DNA from: Stygiobacter sp.
GTDB lineage: Bacteria; Pseudomonadota; Alphaproteobacteria; Rhodospirillales; Magnetospirillaceae
Length of the DNA: 64,000 nucleotides
Direction of reading: 5' to 3'
Assembly: GCA_006218045.1 (NCBI GenBank)
Contig: VBWB01000009.1
Coordinates: 1-64,000, forward strand
Part shown: one piece after another, positions 17,267 to 26,863 of the stretch
Layout of the letters: every line of letters starts with the position of its first letter
Numbering within the stretch: the stretch's first letter is position 1
Notes under the pieces: model-generated
Told to the model about the DNA's origin: nothing
Seen by the model: only the letters and a program-made list of their open reading frames with translations
The model's database searches: none
Position numbers and translations under genes: made by a program

Positions 17267-17959
17267 TTACAGCGGGCTGGGGCCAATAAACAGCATGCAT
17301 CCATTTACTCGGTACGGCTTTGCCTGACTAAGCATGGGGATGGTTTTTATATCGATTCCGGCTTGCGTGAATATTGATTTAAGTTTCTTCACTGCATCCG
17401 GCATGTTGCCAGGATCGTCGCAGGCAATCATAACCCCAGTCTGCGCAGGATCATCCGGCGCCATGTTCACCTCGTTCACCTCGATGCCGGCCCTCATAAG
17501 CGCATCAACCAGTGATATTGAATAGTGCACGTTGTCGCCGGACAGGTACGCGCCAACAACAAGACGACCGAGATCAGAGCGTATTTTAGATGCCATTACG
17601 GATATCGTCTTTGCCTGCTCCGGCGTGATTTTCTTTATGGGAGGTGGCATAACTGGAAGCTCAAAAGGAATTGGAGTTGATTGGCTCCGCTCCTGAGCAA
17701 GCCGCAGCCGTTTGTTCACATCATCATAGGCGCTAAAACTGGCATAGATGAATGCAAGGGCGCAAAGCCAAAGCAGGAGACGTCTCCGCTCTGCTTTGGG
17801 TATCTTGGCATCAACTTTTTCCCACCACTTCCGGGGTAGGATGAGTTCGAGGAATTGTTCGATCACGAGAATAACTCCCGTGACCTGGACGAGCCACGCC
17901 GAAAGGACTTCCCAAAGGAATTCCCATAGGCGAGCAAGGTATGAAGGGTCGGCGTCCAT
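17267..17959 (-). CDS. Transposon passenger: membrane protein of unknown function
   Basis: A 230-residue protein with two predicted N-terminal membrane segments (LSAWLVQVTGVILVIEQFLELIL and LLLWLCALAFIYASFSAY) separated by a basic loop. A soluble alpha/beta-like domain of about 130 residues follows (VVGAYLSGDNVHYSISLVDAL, then VMIACDDPGNMPDAVKKL). I do not recognise the family. It is convergent with the small DUF6471-like gene with no gap and is the last gene inside the right end of the transposon. Confidence 0.6.
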   Translation of the reverse strand: MDADPSYLARLWEFLWEVLSAWLVQVTGVILVIEQFLELILPRKWWEKVDAKIPKAERRRLLLWLCALAFIYASFSAYDDVNKRLRLAQERSQSTPIPFELPVMPPPIKKITPEQAKTISVMASKIRSDLGRLVVGAYLSGDNVHYSISLVDALMRAGIEVNEVNMAPDDPAQTGVMIACDDPGNMPDAVKKLKSIFTQAGIDIKTIPMLSQAKPYRVNGCMLFIGPSPL

Positions 17960-18048
17960 GAGCAGGACGCTACATCTTTTGCGCCGATCCCCGCAACCTG
18001 AGATGGTCCCTGGCGGACTGGGGCTGTGCAGGCATTGTGTCTGGAGAG

Positions 18049-18074
18049 CTTGGTGAGCTTGCTACATAATGCCG
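18049..18074 (-). repeat. Right terminal inverted repeat of the IS1595-type element
   Basis: An exact inverted copy of 14468-14493. The second copy of the 8-bp target duplication follows at 18075-18082 and then the CCA end of the tRNA-like sequence. Confidence 0.93.
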
Positions 18075-18082
18075 GAAGTGAG

Positions 18083-18147
18083 TGGCTGGGGGACTAGGAT
18101 TCGAACCTAGACTGGCGGAGTCAGAGTCCGCTGTCCTACCGCGAGAG
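18083..18147 (-). tRNA. tRNA-Gln(CUG)-like sequence with a non-matching 5' acceptor strand
   Basis: Read on the minus strand, this has a D-loop-like GCGGTAG, an anticodon arm gcgga-CTCTGAC-tccgc with anticodon CTG (18122-18124), a perfect T arm ctagg-TTCGAAT-cctag, and a 3' acceptor strand TCCCCCA followed by GCCA. The bases where the 5' acceptor strand should be (18148-18156) do not pair with TCCCCCA. It is therefore either a 3' tRNA fragment, such as one left by an integration event, or a decayed gene. Function as a tRNA is doubtful. Confidence 0.5.
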
Positions 18148-18268
18148 GGGCACCTTCTAGCAAACGCACTGGATTTTGTGAAGGGATTTTTTTCGCCTCG
18201 GACATTTCCCTTGGGTCAAGCGGGCGCATGCGGGTAACATCGCCGCCGCCCATGTTGCCGGCGCCCCA

Positions 18269-19288
18269 TTGCTGTTGCTTGCGAGTTCCGCGTTGCCGTC
18301 TGTTTCCGTCGCCCCGTCCGACCCCGTTTATGCGGCCCTGGATCTGGGTACCAATAATTGCCGCATGCTGGTGGCGCGCCCCACCCATGACGGGTTTCGC
18401 GTCGTCGATGCCTTTTCCCGCATCACCCGTCTCGGCGAAGGTCTGGCGGCCAGCGGCATGCTGTCGGATGCCGCCATGGACCGCACCGTTACCGCCTTGC
18501 GGGCCTGTGCCGACAAGATGGCCCGCAACCGGGTCACCCGCGCACGACTGGTTGCCACCGAAGCCTGCCGCCGCGCCACCAATTGCGACGAGTTTGCCCG
18601 CCGGGTGAAGGCCGAAACCGGGCTGGAATTGGAGATCATTGCCGCCAAGGATGAAGCCGGTTTGGCCTTGGCCGGCTGTTCGTCGCTGATGCACCCCGAT
18701 TATCCATGGGCGCTGGTGTTCGACATCGGCGGCGGCTCGACCGAGCTGATCTGGGTCAGGAACAACGCCGACGCCCCCCAGGTCAGAGGCGTGGTGTCCC
18801 TGCCCCTGGGCGTCGTCACTCTGGCCGAGCAGGTGGGCGAAGCCCTGCACAACCCCGCCGGCTATGCCGTCACCGTTGCCCAGATCGCCACCCGTCTAAT
18901 GGCGTTCGAGGCCGAACACGCCATCACCGCCCGCCTGCTGATGGGCGAGGTGCAGATGCTGGGCACCTCGGGCACCGTCACCACCCTGGCCGCCTTGCAT
19001 CTGAACCTGGACCGCTATGACCGCTCGCTGGTGGATGGTCTGGATTTGCGTCTGGCCGACATCGCCGCCGTCACCACCATGCTGCTGGGCATGACCGCAT
19101 CGGAACGTATCGCCCATCCGTGCATCGGCACCGAGCGCGCCGATCTGGTCATCGCCGGCTGCGCCATTCTTGAAGCCATGTGCCGTTTGTGGCCATTGTC
19201 GAGCCTGCGTGTCGCTGATCGCGGCGTGCGCGAAGGGATTTTGCTGTCCATGATGCGCCAGGACGGCGTCCGGGCCGGCGTGGAGTAA
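18269..19288 (+). CDS. Ppx/GppA-type phosphatase
   Basis: A 339-residue member of the exopolyphosphatase/guanosine pentaphosphate phosphatase family, in the ASKHA ATPase fold. The phosphate-1 motif is AALDLGTNNCRMLVARP, the phosphate-2 motif is VFDIGGGSTELIWV, and LGTSGTVTTLAALHL follows the usual GTAGT pattern. The C-terminus has the conserved DRGVREGIL. It would degrade polyphosphate or pppGpp. The listed start is TTG, and the true N-terminus is uncertain by about 10-20 residues. The gene is followed 9 bp later by rlmE, the common alphaproteobacterial arrangement. Confidence 0.9.
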   Translation: MLLLASSALPSVSVAPSDPVYAALDLGTNNCRMLVARPTHDGFRVVDAFSRITRLGEGLAASGMLSDAAMDRTVTALRACADKMARNRVTRARLVATEACRRATNCDEFARRVKAETGLELEIIAAKDEAGLALAGCSSLMHPDYPWALVFDIGGGSTELIWVRNNADAPQVRGVVSLPLGVVTLAEQVGEALHNPAGYAVTVAQIATRLMAFEAEHAITARLLMGEVQMLGTSGTVTTLAALHLNLDRYDRSLVDGLDLRLADIAAVTTMLLGMTASERIAHPCIGTERADLVIAGCAILEAMCRLWPLSSLRVADRGVREGILLSMMRQDGVRAGVE

Positions 19289-19297
19289 GGTAACGTC

Positions 19298-20014
19298 ATG
19301 AGCACCAAGGGTAAAAGCGCCGGCGGCGGCGCCAGCAAGGGATCAGGCAGCCGCATGCTGGTGGAGCGGGTGAAGACCGCCCGCGGCCGCAAGCCGTCCT
19401 CCACCCGCTGGCTGCAACGTCAGCTCAACGACCCCTATGTGCAGGAAGCGCGCAAGCTGGGCTACCGTTCCCGCGCCGCCTTCAAGCTGATCGAGCTGGA
19501 CGACCGATTCCATCTGCTGAAGCCCGGTCTGCGCGTGGTCGATCTGGGCGCCGCCCCCGGCGGCTGGACCCAGGTGGCGGTGCAACGCGTCGGCGCCAGC
19601 GGTAAGGTGGTCGGCATGGATATCCTGGAATACGATCCGGTCCCCGGCGCCACCTGCATGCTGGGCGACTTTCTCGCCGACGATTCGCCCGACCGGCTGA
19701 AAGAGGCGTTGAACGGGCTGGCCGATCTGGTGGTGTCCGACATGGCGGCACCCACCACCGGCCATCCGCCCACCGACCATCTGCGCATCATCGGACTGGT
19801 CGAGGTGGCGCTGCACTTCGCCCTGGAAGTTCTGGCCCCCGGCGGCACCTTCATCGCCAAGGTGTTCCAGGGCGGCACCGAAAAAAGCCTGCTGGACCTG
19901 TTGAAGAAGAATTTCACCACCGTCCGTCACGCCAAGCCGCCGGCCAGCCGCAAGGAATCGGCGGAGACATACGTCATCGCCACCGGCTTCAAGGGCCGGC
20001 ACGACGAGGAATAG
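19298..20014 (+). CDS. rlmE: 23S rRNA 2'-O-methyltransferase RlmE (RrmJ/FtsJ)
   Basis: A 238-residue SAM-dependent methyltransferase that modifies U2552 of 23S rRNA. The catalytic Lys is in [16 protein letters not shown] and the SAM-binding motif I is [36 protein letters not shown] is typical of the family, and FIAKVFQGG carries the second catalytic Lys. It has a basic N-terminal extension of about 40 residues, common in alphaproteobacteria. It is in an operon with the Ppx/GppA gene. Confidence 0.95.
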   Translation: MSTKGKSAGGGASKGSGSRMLVERVKTARGRKPSSTRWLQRQLNDPYVQEARKLGYRSRAAFKLIELDDRFHLLKPGLRVVDLGAAPGGWTQVAVQRVGASGKVVGMDILEYDPVPGATCMLGDFLADDSPDRLKEALNGLADLVVSDMAAPTTGHPPTDHLRIIGLVEVALHFALEVLAPGGTFIAKVFQGGTEKSLLDLLKKNFTTVRHAKPPASRKESAETYVIATGFKGRHDEE

Positions 20015-20025
20015 GAACGCGCCCC

Positions 20026-20181
20026 AAAGCCCGCGCGGCACCTGAGCGAGCCCGTCCACGGGCCGGCCTTCGGCCAAAAAGCCCGCGCGGCACCTGAGCG
20101 AGCCCGTCCACGGGCCGGCCTTCGGCCCAAAAAGCCCGCGCGGCGCCTGAGCGAGCCCGTCCACGGGCTGGCCTTCGGCCA
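20026..20181. repeat. Three tandem 52-53 bp GC-rich repeats
   Basis: Units begin at 20026, 20078 and 20131, each starting aaagcccgcgcggc and ending in ggccttcggcc; a shortened fourth end follows at about 20190-20207. Each unit contains the hairpin-forming ggccggccttcggcc. The array fills the gap between rlmE and the convergent host-attachment-type gene, so it may serve as a bidirectional terminator region. Confidence 0.85.
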
Positions 20182-20215
20182 AAATAAACCGCGCCTGCCT
20201 TCGGCCGAAACCACC

Positions 20216-20557
20216 CTAATGCGGCAACAACTCGCACAGATGGGCGGTCAGTTCGCGCGGGGACGCACGGCTGAGGTCGCGGTCCAGTTCGCCCACCACC
20301 ATGGTGCGGGTATGGGCGGTCATGGTGCTTTCCAGTTCGGCGAGTACGGCACGCGGCCCCACCAGCACCAGATGATCGAAACGGCGTTCGGTGGCGGCAC
20401 GGTCCAATTGCCCGGCGATGCGGCCGGTGCAGGCCGGTCCCATGGCGGGAACCCCCACGCCCAGTACCGGTTCCAGGTCACGTTGCGGACCGTCGCAGCG
20501 ATAGATACGGGCACGGGCACCATCGGCCACGCAGACCCATGTATGGGATGAACGCAT
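20216..20557 (-). CDS. Host-attachment / baeRF-type protein, short form
   Basis: A 113-residue protein that begins TWVCVADGARARIYRC, the typical start of the Host_attach family, which is related to eRF1-like domains. The C-terminus has the expected FDHLVLVGPRAVLAEL segment and GELDRDLSRASPRELTAHL. Most members have about 140-150 residues, so the variable middle region is shortened here. The molecular role is not established despite the family name. A good ribosome site, AAGGAG, lies 7 nt before the ATG. Confidence 0.75.
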   Translation of the reverse strand: MRSSHTWVCVADGARARIYRCDGPQRDLEPVLGVGVPAMGPACTGRIAGQLDRAATERRFDHLVLVGPRAVLAELESTMTAHTRTMVVGELDRDLSRASPRELTAHLCELLPH

Positions 20558-20664
20558 GGCTTTCTCCTTTTCCTCCCACCGGGGTGGTCGGCAGGGATTC
20601 CCCGGCGAGGCCCATCATAGCATGAAGGAAAGATTAATGCCGCCATGGCATGCTTGAGACTTGA

Positions 20665-22179
<1,515 letters not shown>

Positions 22180-22190
22180 CGACCACGCAT

Positions 22191-22221
22191 GGCTCCGCCG
22201 CCATTTCGGCATGGCGGAGCC
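22191..22221 (+). terminator. Hairpin after guaB
   Basis: A perfect 9-bp stem (ggctccgcc 22191-22199 and ggcggagcc 22213-22221), 12 bp after the guaB stop. It is a probable terminator, although no T-run follows. Confidence 0.45.
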
Positions 22222-22295
22222 TGAGAATTGTCATAGCTGCCTGCCCCGGTCCAAGGCCACCCTGGTGTCCGCCATCATAACCGAAGCAGGCAGCG

Positions 22296-22769
22296 ATGAC
22301 CGCCCCCTCCCCCATCCATCAGGCCTTGTTGGAAGCGTTGGACGATGAGTACAAGGCCCGCGCCACCTATGCGGCGGTCATCGACCGCTTCGGCCCGGTC
22401 CGCCCCTTCGTCAACATCATCCAGTCCGAACAGCGCCACGTCAACGCACTGCAAATGCTGCTGCGCCAGCGCGGCTTCGCCATCCCCGACGACCCCTATG
22501 GCGGTCGGGTCAAGGCCCCGGATACTCTGGACCAGGCCTGCGCCCTGGGGGTTCAGGCCGAGGTGGAAAATGCCGCTCTTTATGATCGGCTGAACCGGCT
22601 GGTGGCACATGACCCGGAGGTGGTGACGGTGTTCGCCAATCTGCAACGGGCATCGCAGGAAAATCATCTCCCCGCCTTTCGCCGCGGCATCGGTTGGACC
22701 GATGGCGGTGAAGCCGGCTGTGGCGGCGGACATCGCGGCGGCGGTCACCGCGGCGGACGCTGCCCCTGA
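22296..22769 (+). CDS. Ferritin-like (DUF2202-type) protein
   Basis: A 157-residue helical protein with the ferritin-like pattern of paired carboxylate/His motifs: EYKARATYAAVIDRFG, IIQSEQRHVNAL and AEVENAALYDRL, the last of these with FANLQRASQENHLPAF. Such proteins bind a di-iron centre in a four-helix bundle. The C-terminal 20 residues are Gly/His-rich (GGGHRGGGHRGG) and may bind metal. The substrate is unknown. Confidence 0.75.
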   Translation: MTAPSPIHQALLEALDDEYKARATYAAVIDRFGPVRPFVNIIQSEQRHVNALQMLLRQRGFAIPDDPYGGRVKAPDTLDQACALGVQAEVENAALYDRLNRLVAHDPEVVTVFANLQRASQENHLPAFRRGIGWTDGGEAGCGGGHRGGGHRGGRCP

Positions 22770-22852
22770 CCGCGCCACCAGCGCCACAGCTTGATCCCCG
22801 CCCAACCGATAGCGAAACCGACCAGCAAGGTGATAAGACGTTCGTTGTCCAT
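22745..22852 (-). CDS. 35-residue single-span membrane peptide
   Basis: A small frame that begins MDNERLITLLVGFAIGWAG, followed by LWRWWRGQGQRPPR. It is one hydrophobic helix and a basic tail, which would place the C-terminus in the cytoplasm. AAGGA lies 7 nt before the ATG. Its 3' end overlaps the end of the convergent ferritin-like gene by 25 bp. The function is unknown. Confidence 0.55.
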   Translation of the reverse strand: MDNERLITLLVGFAIGWAGIKLWRWWRGQGQRPPR

Positions 22853-22906
22853 GACCGGTCCTTGGCGATGGCGAGACGGTGATTTGACCTTATAATGCCG
22901 GGATCG

Positions 22907-22981
22907 GTGCAGCCAGCATATTGCACCGGAGGTGCGGTCAGCATATTGCACCGGAGGTGCAGCCAGCATATTGCACCGAAA
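22907..22981. repeat. Three 25-bp tandem repeats with internal dyads
   Basis: The core cagcatattgcaccg recurs at 22914, 22939 and 22964, an exact period of 25 bp. Each unit begins ggtgc and contains tgcacc, so each can form a small hairpin around the agcatat loop. The array lies between the divergent small membrane gene and the RsmB-like gene, 50-125 bp before the latter's start. It may be a set of protein-binding sites in the promoter. Confidence 0.85.
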
Positions 22982-23032
22982 GGGGAATGCCCCTACAACC
23001 CAGGCTTCGCCGCCGCCACTGGATTTCCGCCC

Positions 23033-24328
23033 ATGACTCCCGCCGCCCGTCTTGCCGCCGCCATGGAATTGCTGGACGAAATCCAGGCCAGCCCCAAGCC
23101 CGCCGACCAGATTTCGTCGCTCTACTTCAAAAGCCGCCGCTATATCGGGTCCAAGGATCGCCGCGCCGTGGCCGAGACCGTGTGGCGGGTGCTGCGCACC
23201 AAGGCCCGCATCGATTGGTGGCTGGAGGCCCTGGACTTCCCCGCCGACGCCCGCGCCCGCGTCCTGGTCGACATGATGTTCCAGGGCATCACGCCCGAGC
23301 CGGACCTGTTTCAAGGCGCCCATTCCGCCCGCCCGCCCAGCCAGGAAGAGCGCCGACTGATGGAGGCGTTGCGCGGCAAGTCGCCGTTCCATCACGCCAT
23401 GCCGACCTGGGTCAAGGGTGAGTTCCCCCAATGGCTGGAGCCGCGCCTGATCGCCCTGTGGGGCGAGCGCCTGGCCCAGGAAGTGGCGGCCATGCGCGAC
23501 GAGGCACCCTTGGACCTGCGGGTCAACACCCTGAAGGCGAGCCGTGACGAGGCCCATATCGCCCTGAAGAAGGAACGCATCCCCAGCACCCCCACCGATA
23601 TCTCCCCCATCGGCCTGCGTCTGGCCAACCGGGTGGCGCTGGTGCAGGTCCAGGCGTGGCGCGACGGCCTGATCGAGGTGCAGGACGAGGGCTCGCAACT
23701 GGTGGCGCTGCTGACCGACGCCCAGCCGGGCATGGCGGTGGTGGATTATTGCGCCGGCGCCGGCGGCAAGACTTTGGCCTTGGCCGCCGCCATGCAGAAC
23801 AAGGGGCGACTGGTGGCCTGCGACGTGGCCGAATGGCGGGTCGACAAGGCGCAGGCGCGGTTGCGCCGGGCTGGTGTGCACAACGTCACCCGCCGGGTCA
23901 TCGACGGCGAATCGGACAAGTGGATCAAGCGCTCCGCCGGTTCGTTCGACCGCGTGCTGGTCGACGCGCCGTGTACCGGCACCGGCACCTGGCGCCGCAA
24001 TCCCGACGCCAAGTGGCAATTGACCGAAACAACCGTGTTGGAACTGGTCGACCGCCAACAGGCTATCCTGACCAGCGCCGCCCGGCTGGTGAAGCCGGGC
24101 GGACGGATGATCTATGCCACCTGCTCGATCCTGCCCGAGGAAAACGAGGAGCAGGTGGAAAAGTTCCTGGCCAGCCACCCGGACTTCCGGGTGCTGCCGG
24201 TGCCCGGCCTGTGGGGCGATCTGGTCGGCACCGCCTGTCCGGTCCCGGGGCCGTATCTGCGGCTGTCCCCCTATGGCCACGGCACCGACGGCTTCTTCGC
24301 CGCCGTGCTGGAAAAGCCGGCCCTATGA
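23033..24328 (+). CDS. RsmB/NOL1-NOP2-sun family RNA m5C methyltransferase
   Basis: A 431-residue SAM-dependent enzyme that probably methylates a cytosine of 16S rRNA. Residues 1-140 form the NusB-like RNA-binding part. The catalytic domain has VVDYCAGAGGKTLALA (SAM site), the motif IV Cys in VDAPCTGTGTWRRNPD, and the motif VI catalytic Cys in IYATCSILPEENEEQV. ATG 23033 opens the family N-terminus MTPAARLAAAMELLDEI. The exact orthology (RsmB or another family member) is not certain. Confidence 0.88.
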   Translation: MTPAARLAAAMELLDEIQASPKPADQISSLYFKSRRYIGSKDRRAVAETVWRVLRTKARIDWWLEALDFPADARARVLVDMMFQGITPEPDLFQGAHSARPPSQEERRLMEALRGKSPFHHAMPTWVKGEFPQWLEPRLIALWGERLAQEVAAMRDEAPLDLRVNTLKASRDEAHIALKKERIPSTPTDISPIGLRLANRVALVQVQAWRDGLIEVQDEGSQLVALLTDAQPGMAVVDYCAGAGGKTLALAAAMQNKGRLVACDVAEWRVDKAQARLRRAGVHNVTRRVIDGESDKWIKRSAGSFDRVLVDAPCTGTGTWRRNPDAKWQLTETTVLELVDRQQAILTSAARLVKPGGRMIYATCSILPEENEEQVEKFLASHPDFRVLPVPGLWGDLVGTACPVPGPYLRLSPYGHGTDGFFAAVLEKPAL

Positions 24329-24760
24329 ACTGGGCCGCAGGACGCTGAACGCCTGACTGCCCATCTGCAAGCCTTGCAGGATGCCGCCGGCGCGGTCCTG
24401 CGTGGCCGTCTTCGGCGCGGCATATTGCTGGCGCAGCGACAGATAGCCGTGATCGTCGGCGATGGCCTGTTCGGTCTGTCGGGTCAGCCCGGCCAGCAAT
24501 GCCGCCGCCGAACCGCCCGAGCCGATTCCGCCGCCACCGGCGGCCAAGGCGGCCCGGGCCGATGCGGTTTGGCGCTTCAACAGATCGCGCTGCTCGCGCG
24601 CCTTTTGCTCGTGCTGCAACCACAGCATCTGATTTTGCTGGTTGATCTGCTCGGCCTGCGCCTGTTGCGCGGCATTGCTTTGGTTGGCCTCGGACAGAGA
24701 ACTCATCCCTTGCTGCGCCATCGACATCATCATCGGCACATAAGAACCCATACTACCCAT
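24323..24760 (-). CDS. Gln/Ala-rich coiled-coil protein of unknown function
   Basis: A 145-residue protein. The N-terminus is Met/Ser-rich (MGSMGSYVPMMMSMAQQGMSS). Residues 25-70 are rich in Gln, Ala and charged residues with heptad spacing, a likely coiled coil. A glycine-rich stretch (AAGGGGIGSGGS) and a second helical region follow. Proteins of this style occur among phage structural or DNA-injection accessory proteins, but no family can be named. Its stop overlaps the convergent RsmB-like gene by 6 bp. Confidence 0.6.
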   Translation of the reverse strand: MGSMGSYVPMMMSMAQQGMSSLSEANQSNAAQQAQAEQINQQNQMLWLQHEQKAREQRDLLKRQTASARAALAAGGGGIGSGGSAAALLAGLTRQTEQAIADDHGYLSLRQQYAAPKTATQDRAGGILQGLQMGSQAFSVLRPSS

Positions 24761-24944
24761 GACACACCCCTTAAGTTCGTTGTTTGTTCTTATTGCACGA
24801 ACACGGCTTGCGTGTAAAGACTATTTTCCTATCGCTTTGCCGGTGCGGGTTCCTTGGTATATCCCCCCTTGAAGCCAGAGCCGGTCAGACCCTTATGAAG
24901 GGCAGCGTTCGTGTGCACGCTTCAATGAACGGGGAGGTTGACCG

Positions 24945-25388
24945 ATGATCGTCAAAACCATCCTAAAGACCAAGGCTCGCGGTGCGGGCGTGGTCACCAC
25001 CTCACCCCAGGCCAGCATCACCGAGGCGGCCCGTTTGTTGGCCAGCCACCGCATCGGCGCCGTCATCGCCGTCACCGAGGAGGGGGGAATCGCCGGCATC
25101 TTGTCGGAACGCGACATCGTGCGCGGCTTGGCTCAGTCGGATGGCATCTGCACCGGTGCCAAGGTGGCTGAACTGATGACGGCCAATGTGCAGACCTGCC
25201 GTGAAGATGACAGCGTCGAGGCTTTGATGAAAACCATGACCGACCGCCGCATCCGTCATTTGCCGGTGATGGATGGCGCCGGTCGGTTGACCGGCATGGT
25301 AACCATCGGTGACCTGGTCAAGAGCCGGTTGGACGAAATGGACATGGAGGTGGACAATTTGCGCAACTACGTTTCCGCCTCGCACTAA
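24945..25388 (+). CDS. Two-CBS-domain protein
   Basis: A 147-residue protein that consists almost only of a CBS pair (about residues 8-65 and 75-135). It shows the alternating GVVTTSPQASITEAARLLASHRIGA-type and RIRHLPVMDGAGRLTGMVTIGDL patterns. Such stand-alone CBS pairs bind adenine nucleotides and regulate partner proteins, often linked to energy status or redox. GGGGAGG about 10 nt before the ATG supports the start. Confidence 0.9.
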   Translation: MIVKTILKTKARGAGVVTTSPQASITEAARLLASHRIGAVIAVTEEGGIAGILSERDIVRGLAQSDGICTGAKVAELMTANVQTCREDDSVEALMKTMTDRRIRHLPVMDGAGRLTGMVTIGDLVKSRLDEMDMEVDNLRNYVSASH

Positions 25389-25401
25389 GCCTCTTGATCG
25401 T

Positions 25402-25479
25402 CATTCCCGCGCCGGCGGAATCCAGCCGACCGCGTCGGCATAACCGCATGCCCCCGTCCTGCCCGCCTGCGCGGGCAGG
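25402..25479. repeat. Palindromic intergenic element, partial
   Basis: The segment starts tcattcccgcgccggcggaatcc and ends in a perfect hairpin, cctgcccgc-ctgc-gcgggcagg at 25458-25479. It resembles one half of the elements at 51759-51843 and 57666-57750. It lies between convergent genes and may end transcription. Confidence 0.6.
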
Positions 25480-25507
25480 ATGGGATTTGCGGCGGGTATG
25501 TGTCCGA

Positions 25508-26125
25508 TTAAACCACCTGCACCACGGTGTCGACCGCGGTCAGCCGCAGTAGATCGCGCACGCCGCCTTGCGGATTGCCCAATATGACTTCCTTGCCGAC
25601 CTTACGCGCTTCGTCGGCGGCGGTCATGATCAGCGAAATACCGATGGAATCGATGAAGGTCAACTGCCCAAGATCGATGACCAGCCGATTGAAATCATCG
25701 GACATGGCCGATTGTATGACCGGCAGGAAGCGTTCCTGATCGGTCACCCGGAAGTTGCCGGCCAAAGCCACCCGTGCCTCGGCCCCGACCCGACGCATGG
25801 GCGAGATGCGCAGACCGCCCATATGCGGCGTCGAGACGATGCACTCGAAGGAAATCCGGTACAGCACATCAGCCACCGGCCCCCGCACATTGACCAGTTC
25901 CAGATGGGCGCCCGCCTGCTCGGCCGCGTCGCGCGCCAAGGCGAACAGACCGATACCATAGGAATCCAGATATTCCAGCCCGGTCAGATCAAAGCGTATC
26001 CAAGGCACGGCACTGGCGGCGATCTCGGCGGCCACCACCTCGAAAGCGGTGGAATCACGGAAGGTCAGCCGACCATTGAAGCGAAAAGTCAGGCACGAAG
26101 CATCCTGCTGCCGAACGTAATCCAT
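25508..26125 (-). CDS. Tandem STAS-domain protein (anti-sigma-factor antagonist-like)
   Basis: A 205-residue protein with two STAS domains, residues 1-100 and 110-205. Each carries the phosphorylatable-Ser signature of SpoIIAA-like antagonists: LEYLDSYGIGLF in the first and LTFIDSIGISLIM in the second. Such proteins act as phospho-switches in partner-switching networks. Neither an anti-sigma kinase nor a phosphatase gene is adjacent. ATG 26125 follows GGAGG by 6 nt, which favours it over the start six codons upstream. Confidence 0.82.
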   Translation of the reverse strand: MDYVRQQDASCLTFRFNGRLTFRDSTAFEVVAAEIAASAVPWIRFDLTGLEYLDSYGIGLFALARDAAEQAGAHLELVNVRGPVADVLYRISFECIVSTPHMGGLRISPMRRVGAEARVALAGNFRVTDQERFLPVIQSAMSDDFNRLVIDLGQLTFIDSIGISLIMTAADEARKVGKEVILGNPQGGVRDLLRLTAVDTVVQVV

Positions 26126-26256
26126 ACAGCACCTCCCATACATTAGTATAGGATACTATGTATTTGAATAAAATTGAAGGCATTTGACGGGGCTAGCCAC
26201 GAAACGCGCCTTGGGCTAAACCAGGATCTTCCGCGATTTACAGTTCTGGGGTTCCC

Positions 26257-26745
26257 ATGCCTTCCTTCGACATCGTTTCCAAAACCGACATGGCCGAAGT
26301 GGATAACGCCATCGCCGGGATCGAGCGGGAAGTGGCCACCCGCTTCGACTTCAAGGGCGCCAAGTGCAGCCTGGAACGCAAGGAACAGGTCATCACCATC
26401 CTCGCCGATGACGCGCCCAAGCTGGCGCAGATGCATGACTTCCTCAAGGTTTATTTCACCCGCCGCAAGGTCGATTGCAAGGCTCTGGACTTCAGCAAAA
26501 CGCCGGAAAAGGCCTCGGGCAGCAGCCTGCGCCACGAGGTCACCGTCAAGCAAGGCATCGCCCAGGAACTGGCCAAGACCCTGGTCAAGCTGATCAAGGA
26601 CAGCAAGATCAAGGTTCAGGCCTCGATCCAGGGGGACGAATTGCGCATCTCGGGCAAGAAACGCGACGATTTGCAGGAAGCCATGACCCTGGTGCGCGGC
26701 CACGACGCCGACCAGCCGCTGCAATTCGTCAATTTCCGCGACTGA
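26257..26745 (+). CDS. yajQ: YajQ family nucleotide-binding protein
   Basis: A 162-residue protein with the family N-terminus MPSFDIVSKTDMAEVDNAI, then TRFDFKGAKCSLE, and the C-terminal LQFVNFRD. YajQ proteins have two RRM-like folds; some bind cyclic di-GMP and affect transcription. The length is exactly that of the family. Confidence 0.95.
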   Translation: MPSFDIVSKTDMAEVDNAIAGIEREVATRFDFKGAKCSLERKEQVITILADDAPKLAQMHDFLKVYFTRRKVDCKALDFSKTPEKASGSSLRHEVTVKQGIAQELAKTLVKLIKDSKIKVQASIQGDELRISGKKRDDLQEAMTLVRGHDADQPLQFVNFRD

Positions 26746-26863
26746 CCCGCCTAAACTTTGTGCAGCGCAGCACCGCCGGTCGCCACCAAACCATTGATGT
26801 ATCTAAGAAGCCCTATTGGCATGGACTTTGCGTGTGGTTCCGGATAATTGACGGAGTCCGGGC

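Larger units (their letters stand above)
14468..18074. mobile_element. Complete IS1595-family transposon with passenger genes
   Basis: The element is 3,607 bp long. Its ends are perfect 26-bp terminal inverted repeats: left 14468-14493, beginning cggcattatgtagcaagc, and right 18049-18074, ending gcttgctacataatgccg. It is flanked by an 8-bp direct repeat gaagtgag at 14460-14467 and 18075-18082. An 8-bp duplication is typical of the IS1595 family, whose transposase it encodes. Besides the transposase it carries a coiled-coil protein, a DUF2971 protein, a DUF6471-like small protein and a membrane protein. IS1595 subgroups with passenger genes are known. The intact ends, duplication and transposase suggest a recent and possibly still mobile insertion. 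Confidence 0.93.

Noticed and set aside
14468-18074. First read as two dispersed REP-like repeats at 14.47 and 18.05 kb
   Set aside because: They are exactly inverted, both next to the same 8-bp direct repeat, and enclose an IS1595-type transposase, so they are transposon ends.
20026-20181. CRISPR array
   Set aside because: Units are contiguous near-identical tandem copies without unique spacers, and no cas gene is present.
22907-22981. CRISPR-like short repeats
   Set aside because: The 25-bp units follow each other directly without spacers.
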